A stretch of DNA of 64,000 bases from Porphyromonas sp. (GCF_030529325.1 NZ_JAUMXC010000004.1:1-64000); one strand, 5' to 3'. Counted from the first letter of the stretch, positions 53,170 to 62,409 are shown. Program-made: numbers and translations. Notes: a model not told the origin generated them from the letters alone.

Positions 53170-55179
53170 TCAGTCCTTGAGACCGGATCTTTTCTTTAGG
53201 GCAGCAACAGTGGCATCTTTCCCCTTGAAGCGTCGATACAGTACATCTGCATCCACGGCATCCCCTTGCTGAAGAATATTCTCCTTGAAGCGGAAGGCTG
53301 TTTCTTTGTCCCTGAGACCGTTCTTATGAAACTCTTCAAAAGCATCGGCATCAAGGATCTCCGCCCATTTATAACCATAGTATCCTACGGCATAGCCTCC
53401 ATTGAAAACGTGCGAAAAGCTACAACTTATGCAACCTCCTTCAACTCGAGGAAGGAGAGAGGTACGTTCTCCGACAAGACGCTCAAAGGCTTCGATGTCT
53501 CGTGTCCCCAGCCTGTCCGCTTCTCCTGTATGCCAAGCCATGTCGAGGTATCCGAAACTGAGCTGACGGATACAAGCATAGCCTTCGAGGAAAAGAGCAT
53601 TGCGCTCAATGGCAGAAAGGAGTTCTTCGGAGATGGATTGGCCCGTTTGATAATGCACCGCAAAACCCTTGACAAACTCGGGACTGCGCATCCAATTTTC
53701 CATGATCTGTGAGGGAAGCTCAACGAAATCTCGGACGACATTCGTCCCACTTAGAGAGGCATACTTGACTGTCGTGAGGAGTCCGTGCAGACCGTGTCCA
53801 AATTCGTGGAAAAGGGTCGTAGCCTCATCAAAGGTAAGCAGAGAAGGTGTACTATTTGTGGGAGGAGTGAAGTTCATCACCAAGCTCACCACCGGTCTTA
53901 CATTGTCATAAGCCTCGACATAATTGGTCATCCAGGCACCGGACTGTTTGCCCTTGCGGGGGAAAAAGTCCGTCATCAATATGCCGATCTCCGATCCGTC
54001 CTTAGCCTTCACATCATAGATCTCCACATCTTTGTGATATTTCGTCAGTGTGTAATTGGGGACAAAAGTAATGTCATATAGATCCGCAGCAAGGGAAAGC
54101 ATGGCTTCCATCACCTTGTCAAGAGCAAAATAAGGACGGGTCTCTTCCTCATCATAGTCCAATGTCTCCACCTTGTACTGCTCGGCATAATAGCTCCAGT
54201 CCCAAGGCATGATATCGCCGGTCTCGAGAGGAGCATACTTCGCAGTCTTGGCAAAGTCTTGAACAGCTCTGACTTCCTCGCGTGCAAGCCCTATATAAGC
54301 ATCATACAAGTCATCGAGCATCTTGTAGACATTCTCCTTTGTCTTTGCCATTCGCTCCTTGAGGACATAGTCTGCATACGTTGTATATCCGAGAAGAGAA
54401 GCAATCTTTGACCTAAGCTCTACAATCTTGAAGACGATATCGACATTGGCAGTCTCCTTATTCATGTCAAAACAAAGGGCCTGTCGATCACGATACATCT
54501 TCTCCCTTGTAGCCCTGTCATCGCAATATTTCATGATTGCCATATAAGAAGGAAAGCTGAAATCAAACAGATACCCTTCCTCTACACCCTTCTCCTTGGC
54601 CTTACTCTGAGCGACCTCCAAGGCAGCTTGTGGAAGTCTGCTGATGAGGGCTTTATCCAAGACTTGGAGCGTATACTCATTCTGTTCCCTGAGTACATTT
54701 TGGCCAAACTTCAAAGTTGTCAGGCTAAGTTCCTTTCTCAAGGCTTTCAATTCCTCCCGTTTGTCCTCCTCGAGAAATGCCCCTCTGTCTCTGTAACCCT
54801 CATAAGTACGCTGGAGGAGACGCTTATCTATCCCTGTAAGGACATGATACTCATTGTTGTATACCTGCTCTATATTCTTCGCCAGTCGGATATCCATATT
54901 GATCTCATTGTTGAGATCGGAGAGCAATGGCGTGAGTTCTTCCGATAAGCGCATGAAGTCGTCATCGGCATCACAATGAAGCAAGTTGAAAAATACCGAA
55001 GTGTGCAAATCAAGGGTCTTCCCTGACTGCTCAAGAGCAAGCACGGTATTGGCAAACGTGGCCTCTTCGGGCTTTATGCTTTTGATGCCATTGACTTCGG
55101 CTCTATGAGCCTCAATCTCTTGCTTGATAAGCTCTGAAAGATGCTGAGCACTTCTATTTTGAAAGTCCGGATAAATCAT
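53170..55179 (-). CDS. M3 family metallopeptidase (oligopeptidase A/Dcp-like)
   Basis: A 669-residue zinc peptidase. The active-site helix is HEFGHGLHGLL with HEFGH at 458-462, and the third ligand Glu lies about 25 residues on (VVRDFVELPSQIMENW), giving the usual M3 pattern. No signal peptide is visible, so a cytoplasmic oligo- or dipeptidyl-carboxypeptidase is likely, cutting peptides taken up by the cell. Assignment to M3A is firm; Dcp versus OpdA is not resolved. The gene follows rpiB/tkt with a 133-nt gap and precedes the exchanger by 33 nt. Confidence 0.92.
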   Translation of the reverse strand: MIYPDFQNRSAQHLSELIKQEIEAHRAEVNGIKSIKPEEATFANTVLALEQSGKTLDLHTSVFFNLLHCDADDDFMRLSEELTPLLSDLNNEINMDIRLAKNIEQVYNNEYHVLTGIDKRLLQRTYEGYRDRGAFLEEDKREELKALRKELSLTTLKFGQNVLREQNEYTLQVLDKALISRLPQAALEVAQSKAKEKGVEEGYLFDFSFPSYMAIMKYCDDRATREKMYRDRQALCFDMNKETANVDIVFKIVELRSKIASLLGYTTYADYVLKERMAKTKENVYKMLDDLYDAYIGLAREEVRAVQDFAKTAKYAPLETGDIMPWDWSYYAEQYKVETLDYDEEETRPYFALDKVMEAMLSLAADLYDITFVPNYTLTKYHKDVEIYDVKAKDGSEIGILMTDFFPRKGKQSGAWMTNYVEAYDNVRPVVSLVMNFTPPTNSTPSLLTFDEATTLFHEFGHGLHGLLTTVKYASLSGTNVVRDFVELPSQIMENWMRSPEFVKGFAVHYQTGQSISEELLSAIERNALFLEGYACIRQLSFGYLDMAWHTGEADRLGTRDIEAFERLVGERTSLLPRVEGGCISCSFSHVFNGGYAVGYYGYKWAEILDADAFEEFHKNGLRDKETAFRFKENILQQGDAVDADVLYRRFKGKDATVAALKKRSGLKD

Positions 55180-55311
55180 TATTTGTTACAATCTTTAAGT
55201 CTAAAACAGATGAGTGCTACCAACTACTTCTTTTGATGAAGAAGAGTGTGATAGCACTCATTAAGCTTATTGTCAGGAGTCTATTATTTTCTATCAGCTC
55301 GCTCCGACAGA

Positions 55312-55761
55312 TTATCTTTGGGGTGCTATCTTGTCCACTCTACGTTGGTGTCGCCCACCCTCAAAGTCTGTCAAGAGAAAGATATCGACCATCTCCAGGC
55401 CCTTGTCCCGAGAGATAAAGCGAGCGGGGAGAGAAAGGACATTGGCATCATTGTGTTGGCGTGCAAGAGCTACAAGCTCATCATCCCAACAGAGGGCTGC
55501 CCTCACACCATCATACTTATTGAGCACCATAGAGATACCATTACCGGATCCACAAATGGAGATACCTCTGTCTACCGAACCATCACACACAGCCTGCGCA
55601 AGAGGATGTGCGTAGTCAGGATAGTCGCAACTATCTGTGCTGTCCGTCCCAAAGTTAGTCACAGCATAGCCTTTGGCTTTGAGGTGTGCTATGACAGTCT
55701 CTTTGAGTTCATATCCTGCATGATCCGCAGCAATACCTATTGTCATTATTTCCTTTGACAT
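55312..55761 (-). CDS. rpiB: Ribose-5-phosphate isomerase B
   Basis: A 149-residue RpiB/LacAB sugar isomerase interconverting ribose 5-phosphate and ribulose 5-phosphate. Motifs are IGIAADHAGYELK (about 8-20), ISICGSGNGISM with the catalytic Cys (about 68-79), and the NDANVLSLPARF loop. It begins 7 nt after the transketolase stop and shares its function in the non-oxidative pentose phosphate pathway, so they form a two-gene operon. The start at 55761 (MSKEIMTIG) is preferred; a Met five codons later is possible. Confidence 0.94.
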   Translation of the reverse strand: MSKEIMTIGIAADHAGYELKETVIAHLKAKGYAVTNFGTDSTDSCDYPDYAHPLAQAVCDGSVDRGISICGSGNGISMVLNKYDGVRAALCWDDELVALARQHNDANVLSLPARFISRDKGLEMVDIFLLTDFEGGRHQRRVDKIAPQR

Positions 55762-55768
55762 TATATTT

Positions 55769-57796
55769 TTATTTCTTTTTGAGCATTTTAGTCACCTGCT
55801 TCACCACGTTTTCAGGAGTAAAGCCGAGTTTTTCATCGAGGACCTTGTATGGCGCCGAGAAGCCGAACGACTCAAGTCCCCAGATACTACCCTGACCTGC
55901 TACCAAGCCTTCGAGTGTGACAGGCAGGCCGGCAGTAAGACCAAAGCGAAGCACACCCTTAGGAAGCACTGCATCCTGATACTTGGCACTTTGATTTCTG
56001 TATAGCCCTTCTGAAGGCACAGAAACCACCTGGGCTTTGATTTTCTTCTTGGCAAGGAGATCTGCTCCCGCCACGAGTGTAGAAACTTCCGAACCACTTG
56101 CAAGGAGCACGACATCCGGATTCTCTACCTCACGCACGACATACGCCCCCTTGGCAACTCTCTTTGACTTGCTATAAGTATTGCCGGGCAGGTCATCGAT
56201 ATTTTGACGCGAAAGGATGAGAGCCGTAGGAGTCTTGGTATTTTCCATTGCCAACTGCCAAGCCACTGTAGTCTCATAGACGTCTGCAGGACGGAGGGCA
56301 AGCAACGAATTATCTCCCGAGTGATTTTTGAGTTTTTCAAGGAGTCTGATCTGTGCCTCTTGCTCTACAGGCTCGTGTGTAGGGCCATCCTCTCCGACAC
56401 GGAAAGCATCGTGAGTCCACACAAACTTTACAGGGACTTCCATGAGGGCCGCCATACGAGCAGCAGGCTTGATATAATCCGAGAAGACAAAGAACGTACC
56501 ACAAGCGGCAATGACACCACCATGGAGAGCCATACCTATACAGAGACAAGCCATCGTAAACTCGCTTACACCTGACTGGAGGAAACCTCCGGAGAAGTCA
56601 TTGCGCATGATGACCGAAGTATTTTTCAAGAATCCATCGGTCTTATCGGAATTGGACAAGTCCGCACTTGAGACCACCATATTAGGAACTTGCTGAGCAA
56701 GATAACCGAGCACTGTTGCCGAAGCTGCACGGGTAGCTTGATTGGGCTTTTGTACAATCGACTTCCAATCTACCTTAGGAGCCTCATCTGAGAGCCAAGA
56801 GTCCAACTCTGCAGCAAGAGCAGCGTTGCTTTTTCTCCACTCGTTGTATTCCTTTTGCCACTGTTTGCACTCATCTTTGAGAGCTTTTTGTCTGTCAGCA
56901 TACATCTTTTTGACATCATCAAAGATGACAAACGGATTGTCGGGATTTCCTCCCATACCCTTGATTGTAGTCGCAGCACAAGCTCCGGCAGCAGACAAAG
57001 GCTGTCCGTGAGTTGAAACCTTATTTTCGAAAGACTGCCCTTCAGCACCCTTTGCGCCCTTACCCATTACGGTCTTACCGATGATGAGGGTAGGCTTGCC
57101 TACCACTGCGATAGCCTTGTCAAGAGCCTTACGTATCTGGTCATGATCGTTGCCATCTATTTCGATGATCTCCCAGCCCCAAGCTCTGTACTTCATCGCC
57201 ACATCTTCTGAGGTCACTTCATCTACTGTGGTAGAGAGCTGGATATTGTTGGCATCATAAAACATCACGAGGTTGTCGAGGCCCAAGTGTCCTGCGATAC
57301 GTCCCGCGCCCTGAGATATCTCTTCCTGTATCCCACCATCGGAGATAAACGCAAATATGCGTTGTCTCATGATCTTGCCAAACTTCGCCTCCATCTTCTT
57401 CGCTGCGATTGCAGCCCCGACGGCATACGTATGCCCCTGACCAAGAGGACCTGAAGTGTTTTCTACTCCTCTTTTGACATCTCTTTCAGGGTGTCCGGGA
57501 GTGACACTCTCCCACTGACGGAAGTTCTTGAGGTCATCCATACTATACTTACCATGCATGGATAGTGTCGCATAGAGCATCGGCGACATGTGCCCGGGAT
57601 CGAGGAAAAATCTATCACGAGCAAACCACTCAGGGCTCTCGGGATCAAAGACCATGTACTCTGCAAAAAGCACTTGTGCAAAGTCCGCACCTCCCATGGC
57701 ACCACCCGGGTGTCCGGATTTTGCCTTCTCCACCATCGAAAGAGCGAGGATACGGATGTTGTCCGCCGCCCTTAGACTAAGTTGTTTTTTATCCAT
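55769..57796 (-). CDS. tkt: Transketolase
   Basis: A 675-residue ThDP enzyme from the Met at 57796 (MDKKQLSLRAADNIR); a further 23 codons upstream look untranslated. It moves two-carbon units between sugar phosphates. Motifs are SGHPGGAMGGADF (residues 26-38), GPLGQGHTYAVG, the ThDP motif from SDGGIQEEISQGA to NLVMFYDANNIQLS, and THDAFRVGEDGPTHEPVEQ near residue 455. Full length. It heads an operon with rpiB. A TAAATTTG box (complement of 57876-57883) lies 80 nt upstream. Confidence 0.95.
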   Translation of the reverse strand: MDKKQLSLRAADNIRILALSMVEKAKSGHPGGAMGGADFAQVLFAEYMVFDPESPEWFARDRFFLDPGHMSPMLYATLSMHGKYSMDDLKNFRQWESVTPGHPERDVKRGVENTSGPLGQGHTYAVGAAIAAKKMEAKFGKIMRQRIFAFISDGGIQEEISQGAGRIAGHLGLDNLVMFYDANNIQLSTTVDEVTSEDVAMKYRAWGWEIIEIDGNDHDQIRKALDKAIAVVGKPTLIIGKTVMGKGAKGAEGQSFENKVSTHGQPLSAAGACAATTIKGMGGNPDNPFVIFDDVKKMYADRQKALKDECKQWQKEYNEWRKSNAALAAELDSWLSDEAPKVDWKSIVQKPNQATRAASATVLGYLAQQVPNMVVSSADLSNSDKTDGFLKNTSVIMRNDFSGGFLQSGVSEFTMACLCIGMALHGGVIAACGTFFVFSDYIKPAARMAALMEVPVKFVWTHDAFRVGEDGPTHEPVEQEAQIRLLEKLKNHSGDNSLLALRPADVYETTVAWQLAMENTKTPTALILSRQNIDDLPGNTYSKSKRVAKGAYVVREVENPDVVLLASGSEVSTLVAGADLLAKKKIKAQVVSVPSEGLYRNQSAKYQDAVLPKGVLRFGLTAGLPVTLEGLVAGQGSIWGLESFGFSAPYKVLDEKLGFTPENVVKQVTKMLKKK

Positions 57797-58019
57797 AACT
57801 GTCTGGTAAAATGTATAGTATATTTGACAATAATTTGCTGAGTCGGAATAATCCGATGTCACCACAGACTATGGCACAAATTTACTAAAAAAACATGACT
57901 ACCTATGTAGAGACTCGATAGCTTAACCGCAAAACCGTTCTCTACCCCTCTACCATAATATTCGGACTCATCAAATGGCATAAAAACGACAGTTTCAAAA
58001 AACAATCCGATCTGATACA

Positions 58020-58129
58020 CCAAGGTAGGCACATTGATTTATCAAGTTAGACAACTTAATTCGTCAAGGTAGGCACGTTGATTTATCAGGTTAGACAACT
58101 TAATTCATCAAGGTAGGCACGTTGATTTG
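58020..58129 (+). repeat. Five-module 22-nt tandem array (longest copy)
   Basis: Five modules of exactly 22 nt: 58020-58041, 58042-58063, 58064-58085, 58086-58107, 58108-58129. They alternate in type: modules 1, 3 and 5 carry GGTAGGCAC(A/G)TTGATTT; modules 2 and 4 carry GTTAGACAACTTAATTC. The block is followed by GAGTTGTCTGAC, a partial inverted module. There are no unique spacers between modules, so it is not a CRISPR array. Confidence 0.9.
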
Positions 58130-58443
58130 GAGAGTTGTCTGACGTCTATGAAAATGAAGAGCAATCATAAAAAGAAAGGAGAGAAGTCTACAATAATCAT
58201 AAGCTGAAAAATCCATTACCATCCATCATTAAGACCAAACACTGTAGCTAAAGAAGAAGTAAAAAGCAAACAACATCTAACAACTCTTAAAAAATATTTC
58301 ATTCAAATATCTTGCTTCTATCATCACCACCATTTTGGTGCACCACCCTTAGGTTCAATCTATTATAGAGACATTGACACGAAAATCAGCGTACTCGATA
58401 GGAGTACAGATGAATCTGGAGACTATAAATAGTGGCACAAATG

Positions 58444-58475
58444 TTTGGAAATTTGAGATTTTTGTGCGAACTTTG
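58444..58475 (+). promoter_or_regulatory. Promoter of tRNA-Cys
   Basis: TTTG at 58444-58447 and GAACTTTG at 58468-58475 (7 of 8 matches to TAnnTTTG) are 20 nt apart. The tRNA starts about 40 nt after the -7 box. Confidence 0.6.
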
Positions 58476-58514
58476 CAGTGCAGTTGAGTAAGACTTGATG
58501 TTTGCATTTTGTTT

Positions 58515-58585
58515 GGTTCCTTGGCCGAGTGGTTAGGCACCGGTCTGCAAAACCGTTTACGGCGGTTCGAGTCCGCCAGGAACCT
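58515..58585 (+). tRNA. tRNA-Cys (GCA)
   Basis: A 71-nt cloverleaf with acceptor GGTTCCT / AGGAACC, anticodon loop TCTGCAAAA giving anticodon GCA, T-loop GGTTCGAGTCC, and discriminator T as expected for Cys. CCA is not encoded. A hairpin terminator follows at 58598. Confidence 0.96.
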
Positions 58586-58597
58586 CCCCTCCCCCCG

Positions 58598-58654
58598 GAA
58601 GGCTTTGAGATATGAATTTCGTATGAAATCGGCTCAAAGCCTTCATTCTTTTTA
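58598..58654 (+). terminator. Terminator after tRNA-Cys
   Basis: Stem GAAGGCTTTGAG (58598-58609) with its perfect complement at 58633-58644, followed by ATTCTTTTTA. The 23-nt loop can form a smaller inner stem. Confidence 0.8.
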
Positions 58655-58737
58655 CTCCCCCCCGATACCCATTCTATGCGGGATATTCGTTAACTTTGAG
58701 GGTTAAGAAAATATCAACACATTAAATATATAAAAGT

Positions 58738-59355
58738 ATGTTTTCCGGAATAGTAGAGAGTGCTGCCGTAGTACGTGCAATCAAGACCGAAGCGGGAAGT
58801 GACAATGTAGATCTTACACTACACTGTCCATTTGTCCACGAATTGAAGATCGACCAAAGCGTGGCTCACAATGGTGTGTGCCTCACAGTCGTACATATCT
58901 CCGAAGACAAAAGCGAGTATACCGTGACAGCTATCAAAGAGACTCTTGAGAGATCAAACCTCGGAGATCTGAAGGTGGGTGATCAGGTCAATCTCGAACG
59001 CAGCATGCCTGCCAATGGCCGCCTTGACGGACATATCGTCCAAGGACACGTAGACACAACAGGCGTCTGTACCAAGATAGAAGATGCTGATGGCAGCACA
59101 TACTTCACTATCGAATACGATGTCGATGCAGAAATGGCTCGCAAAGGATATGTGACGGTCGAAAAAGGATCTGTCTGCATCAACGGTGTCAGCCTCACAG
59201 TATGCGACTCGACAAAAAATTCTTTCAGAGTGGCAATCATCCCTTACACATTGGCTCACACCAACTTTGGGACATTGACAGTCGGCAAGAGGGTCAATCT
59301 GGAGTTTGACATCGTAGGCAAATACCTTGCCCGGATGATGGACTTTGTGAAGTAA
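58738..59355 (+). CDS. ribE: Riboflavin synthase alpha subunit
   Basis: A 205-residue enzyme made of two lumazine-binding domains that converts two 6,7-dimethyl-8-ribityllumazine molecules to riboflavin. The start MFSGIVESAAVV is the classical N-terminal motif. The first domain has HNGVCLTV, and the second (about 97-190) has GHIVQGHVDTTG and INGVSLTVCDS. Normal length. A TAACTTTG -7 box lies at 58691-58698. It precedes a nitroreductase gene (13 nt) and hisS on the same strand. No FMN riboswitch is apparent upstream. Confidence 0.95.
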   Translation: MFSGIVESAAVVRAIKTEAGSDNVDLTLHCPFVHELKIDQSVAHNGVCLTVVHISEDKSEYTVTAIKETLERSNLGDLKVGDQVNLERSMPANGRLDGHIVQGHVDTTGVCTKIEDADGSTYFTIEYDVDAEMARKGYVTVEKGSVCINGVSLTVCDSTKNSFRVAIIPYTLAHTNFGTLTVGKRVNLEFDIVGKYLARMMDFVK

Positions 59356-59368
59356 AAGTCGCCCACAC

Positions 59369-59914
59369 ATGAGTATCTACGACCTTATACGCAAAAGACA
59401 GAGCGATCGCAAGTATGATCCCGACCGAAAGGTATCGAGGGAAGTTATCGAGCGTATCATAGAGGCAGGGATGTTGGCGCCTTCGGCATGTAATTCCCAA
59501 CCATGGAAATTTGTGGTTGTTGAGGAGGAAAGTACACGTCTCGAGGTTGCCCATGCCACGACTTCGGTAGCGACAGGTACGATGAACAAGTTTGTCGCAT
59601 CAGCGCCTGTACTCATCGTCATTGTTGAGGAGTCAGTCAATATAGCATCTCGGATAGGAGGATGGTTGCTCAATCAACACTTTGCTCATCTTGACATCGG
59701 CATAGCTGCAGAGAACATGGTGCTTGCAGCTACAGAAGAAGGCTTGGGAAGCTGTATGATAGGCTGGTGCGATGAGAAAAGAGTACGAAAAGCACTTGAC
59801 ATCCCTCGAGGCAAAAGGATACCTCTCATCATCGCTCTCGGGTATTCGCTTGAAGGACCCAAGAAAAAAGTACGTAAACCTATCGACAAGGTCGTATCTT
59901 ACAACAAATATTAA
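59369..59914 (+). CDS. Nitroreductase family flavoprotein
   Basis: A 181-residue FMN-dependent oxidoreductase. The N-terminal SIYDLIRKRQSDRKYDPDRKVS holds the FMN-phosphate-binding Arg pair. LAPSACNSQPWKFVVV (about 36-51) and GIAAENMVLAATEEGLGSCMIGW (about 110-132) are family motifs. It probably reduces quinones or nitro-compounds with NAD(P)H; the substrate is unknown. It lies 13 nt after ribE, which makes the precursor of its cofactor, and 18 nt before hisS, so the three are likely one transcript. Confidence 0.9.
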   Translation: MSIYDLIRKRQSDRKYDPDRKVSREVIERIIEAGMLAPSACNSQPWKFVVVEEESTRLEVAHATTSVATGTMNKFVASAPVLIVIVEESVNIASRIGGWLLNQHFAHLDIGIAAENMVLAATEEGLGSCMIGWCDEKRVRKALDIPRGKRIPLIIALGYSLEGPKKKVRKPIDKVVSYNKY

Positions 59915-59932
59915 ACCTGACACAAGAAAAGT

Positions 59933-61300
59933 ATGGCACAAAAACCATCCATACCAAAAGGGACAAGAGACTTTTCGCCCGAAGAAATGGCGAAAAGAAA
60001 CTATATATTCGATACCATTAAAGAAGTCTACAAATCATACGGATTCAGAGAGATAGAAACTCCGGCAATGGAAAATCTGTCTACATTGACAGGGAAGTAC
60101 GGCGAAGAAGGGGACAAGCTGCTCTTCAGGATACTGAACTCAGGCGACAGCCTCAAGTCCTTTGATCGGAACGAGCTGCTCACTATCTCACCGACAGAAT
60201 TTGCTGCAAGGGCTTGTGAGAGAGGTCTGCGCTATGACCTCACCGTGCCTTTCGCAAGATTCGTGGTACAACATAAAAATGAGCTGACATTTCCATTCAA
60301 AAGATACCAGATACAGCCGGTCTGGAGAGCTGACCGACCTCAAAAAGGCCGATACAGAGAGTTTTTCCAATGCGATGCGGATGTCATCGGATCGGATTCT
60401 CTACTCCATGAAGTGGAACTGACACAGATCATCGATAAAGTATTCGGTCGTCTGGGTATCCGTGTCTCGATCCTCATCAACAATAGAAAACTCCTCTCCG
60501 CCATAGGAGAAGTGATCGGAGCAGAGGACAAAATCGTAGACCTGACTGTGGCAATAGACAAGTTGGACAAAATAGGATGGGAAGGTGTACACCAGGAGCT
60601 ACTCTCAAAGGGTATCACCGAGGAAGCCATAGACAAGCTAAAACCAATCCTTGAGTTCTCAGGCTCGAATATGGAAAAGCTTGACACCCTTGAACGTGTC
60701 TTGGCGGGATCGGAGATAGGCAAGAAGGGGATAGAGGAACTCAGGTACATCATGCGTAAGCTAAAACTCACACCTCTCCAAAATGAAGTCAAGCTGGATC
60801 TTTCTCTCGCAAGAGGACTCAACTACTATACCGGTGCGATCTTTGAGGTAAAAGCCCTCGATGTACAGATAGGAAGCATCACAGGGGGCGGACGCTACGA
60901 TGACCTCACGGGAGTCTTTGGAGAAAAAGGCATGTCCGGTGTAGGTATATCGTTTGGGGCAGATCGTATATTCGATGTACTGAACACCCTTGACTTGTAT
61001 CCGGAAGAGGCTAAGAGTGGTAGCAAACTTATGTTTGTAAACTTTGGAGAGCAAGAGGAAGAATACATACTCCCCCTACTCTACAAGATAAGAGAATCGG
61101 GGATGGCTGCTGAAATATATCCGGAGTCTGTAAAGATGAAAAAGCAGATGAACTATGCCGATCAACTCCACATCCCTTATGTGGCATTTGTGGGAGCTGA
61201 CGAAATGGCTAACCAAACGGTAACGATAAAGGACATGAAGTCGGGTGAACAAACAAGCTACACGATAGATGCCATGCTTGACTTTTTACACACAAACTAA
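59933..61300 (+). CDS. hisS: Histidyl-tRNA synthetase
   Basis: A 455-residue class II aminoacyl-tRNA synthetase. It begins [19 protein letters not shown]. Motif 2 is in [24 protein letters not shown] (about 123-146). The His-specific loops are [14 protein letters not shown] (about 297-310) and [14 protein letters not shown]. The anticodon-binding domain occupies about the last 95 residues. Length is normal. Third gene after ribE and the nitroreductase, and closed by a strong terminator shared with galE. Confidence 0.96.
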   Translation: MAQKPSIPKGTRDFSPEEMAKRNYIFDTIKEVYKSYGFREIETPAMENLSTLTGKYGEEGDKLLFRILNSGDSLKSFDRNELLTISPTEFAARACERGLRYDLTVPFARFVVQHKNELTFPFKRYQIQPVWRADRPQKGRYREFFQCDADVIGSDSLLHEVELTQIIDKVFGRLGIRVSILINNRKLLSAIGEVIGAEDKIVDLTVAIDKLDKIGWEGVHQELLSKGITEEAIDKLKPILEFSGSNMEKLDTLERVLAGSEIGKKGIEELRYIMRKLKLTPLQNEVKLDLSLARGLNYYTGAIFEVKALDVQIGSITGGGRYDDLTGVFGEKGMSGVGISFGADRIFDVLNTLDLYPEEAKSGSKLMFVNFGEQEEEYILPLLYKIRESGMAAEIYPESVKMKKQMNYADQLHIPYVAFVGADEMANQTVTIKDMKSGEQTSYTIDAMLDFLHTN

Positions 61301-61318
61301 AGACATCACCCAAAGAAT

Positions 61319-61362
61319 AAAACCGGGCGACCTAAATGCAAAGAATTAGGTCGCCCGGTTTT
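61319..61362. terminator. Shared terminator between hisS and galE
   Basis: A perfect 17-bp stem, 61319-61335 with 61346-61362, 10-nt loop, beginning AAAACC and ending GGTTTT. It lies between convergent genes and can end both transcripts. Confidence 0.93.
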
Positions 61363-61389
61363 GTTACAAGTATTGAGTGTATTTGATAT

Positions 61390-62409
61390 CTACATCAGTT
61401 TCTTCTGCCACTTCCAAGCACTTTTTAGAGTTTCTTCAAGAGTACTCTGAGCGTACCAGCCAAGGCGTTGATTGGCGCGCGTAGGATCTGCCCAAACAGA
61501 CACGATATCTCCTTCTCGACGTGGAGCGATGGAATAAGGCACAGTCACACCGGTCGCTTTTTCAAACGTACGTATGAGTTCGAGCACACTTACCCCTCGA
61601 CCTGTCCCGATGTTAAAGATTTCGAGAGATTCGGATTTGGGAGAAAGGACATGTTCGATGGCCTTTACGTGAGCTTTGGCGAGATCCACAACATGAATAA
61701 AATCTCTGATACACGAACCGTCAGGTGTATCATAGTCATTCCCGAATATTCTAAGCTCGGGATAGACACCTGCGGCTGCGCCCGTGAGATATGGGATGAG
61801 ATTTTGTGGGATACCGAGAGGAAGCTCTCCGATATGTGCCGATGGATGCGCTCCGATAGGATTGAAATACCTGAGCAAAACGGCCTTGAATGGGGCTCCT
61901 GAGGCAATAGTATCTCGGATAATCTCTTCGTTGATCTGCTTGGTATTACCGTAAGGAGATATGGCCGGAAGGATGGGATCTTCTTCTGTCACAGGGAGAC
62001 GTTCAGGCTCTCCATAGACTGTACATGATGATGAAAACACAAAGCCTTTTATCTGCTTAAACTCATCAAGTAGCTGAAGCAGATTGAGCATTGGTACAAT
62101 ATTGTTGCGATAGTAAAGGAGAGGGTTTTCGACCGACTCCCCGACAACCTTACTTGCAGCAAAGTGTATGATTCCCTTGATACCGGGATGAGACTTGAAG
62201 AGACCTCGCAGAGCTTCTTTATCATTACAATCCAACTCGTAAAAAACAGGAATGCTTCCCGTGATCTTTTCGATCCCGGAAAGCACATCCTTATTCGAGT
62301 TTGATAGATTGTCTACCGAAATGACTTCGTAGCCTGCCAGCTGCAACTCAACAGTGGTATGAGATCCGATATAACCGGTACCACCCGTGACTAAAATTTG
62401 CGGCTTCAT
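61390..62409 (-). CDS. galE: UDP-glucose 4-epimerase
   Basis: A 339-residue short-chain dehydrogenase-type epimerase interconverting UDP-glucose and UDP-galactose (some also the N-acetyl forms). NAD-binding GGTGYIGSH is at 8-16, the catalytic SSSCTVYG (about 122-129) precedes YGNTK with the Tyr-x-x-x-Lys pair (about 149-153). I use the Met at 62409 (MKPQILVTGG) since the nine residues before it are not typical. It begins 30 nt after rnfA on the same strand and may be co-transcribed with the rnf genes, although it is functionally unrelated. Confidence 0.93.
   Translation of the reverse strand: MKPQILVTGGTGYIGSHTTVELQLAGYEVISVDNLSNSNKDVLSGIEKITGSIPVFYELDCNDKEALRGLFKSHPGIKGIIHFAASKVVGESVENPLLYYRNNIVPMLNLLQLLDEFKQIKGFVFSSSCTVYGEPERLPVTEEDPILPAISPYGNTKQINEEIIRDTIASGAPFKAVLLRYFNPIGAHPSAHIGELPLGIPQNLIPYLTGAAAGVYPELRIFGNDYDTPDGSCIRDFIHVVDLAKAHVKAIEHVLSPKSESLEIFNIGTGRGVSVLELIRTFEKATGVTVPYSIAPRREGDIVSVWADPTRANQRLGWYAQSTLEETLKSAWKWQKKLM

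Larger units (their letters stand above)
57797..58514. other. Divergent intergenic region tkt / tRNA-Cys
   Basis: About 720 nt, the longest gene-free stretch. It contains the tkt leader and -7 box, the five-module repeat array (58020-58129), and AT-rich sequence up to the tRNA-Cys promoter. No credible ORF. Confidence 0.6.

Noticed and set aside
58020-58129. Tandem 22-nt units as a CRISPR array
   Set aside because: Units abut in register with no unique spacers between them, and the two types simply alternate. CRISPR repeats would be separated by non-repeated sequence.
58509-58706. 65-codon plus-strand ORF (AEWLGTGLQNRLRRFESA)
   Set aside because: It translates the tRNA-Cys gene itself and its terminator.
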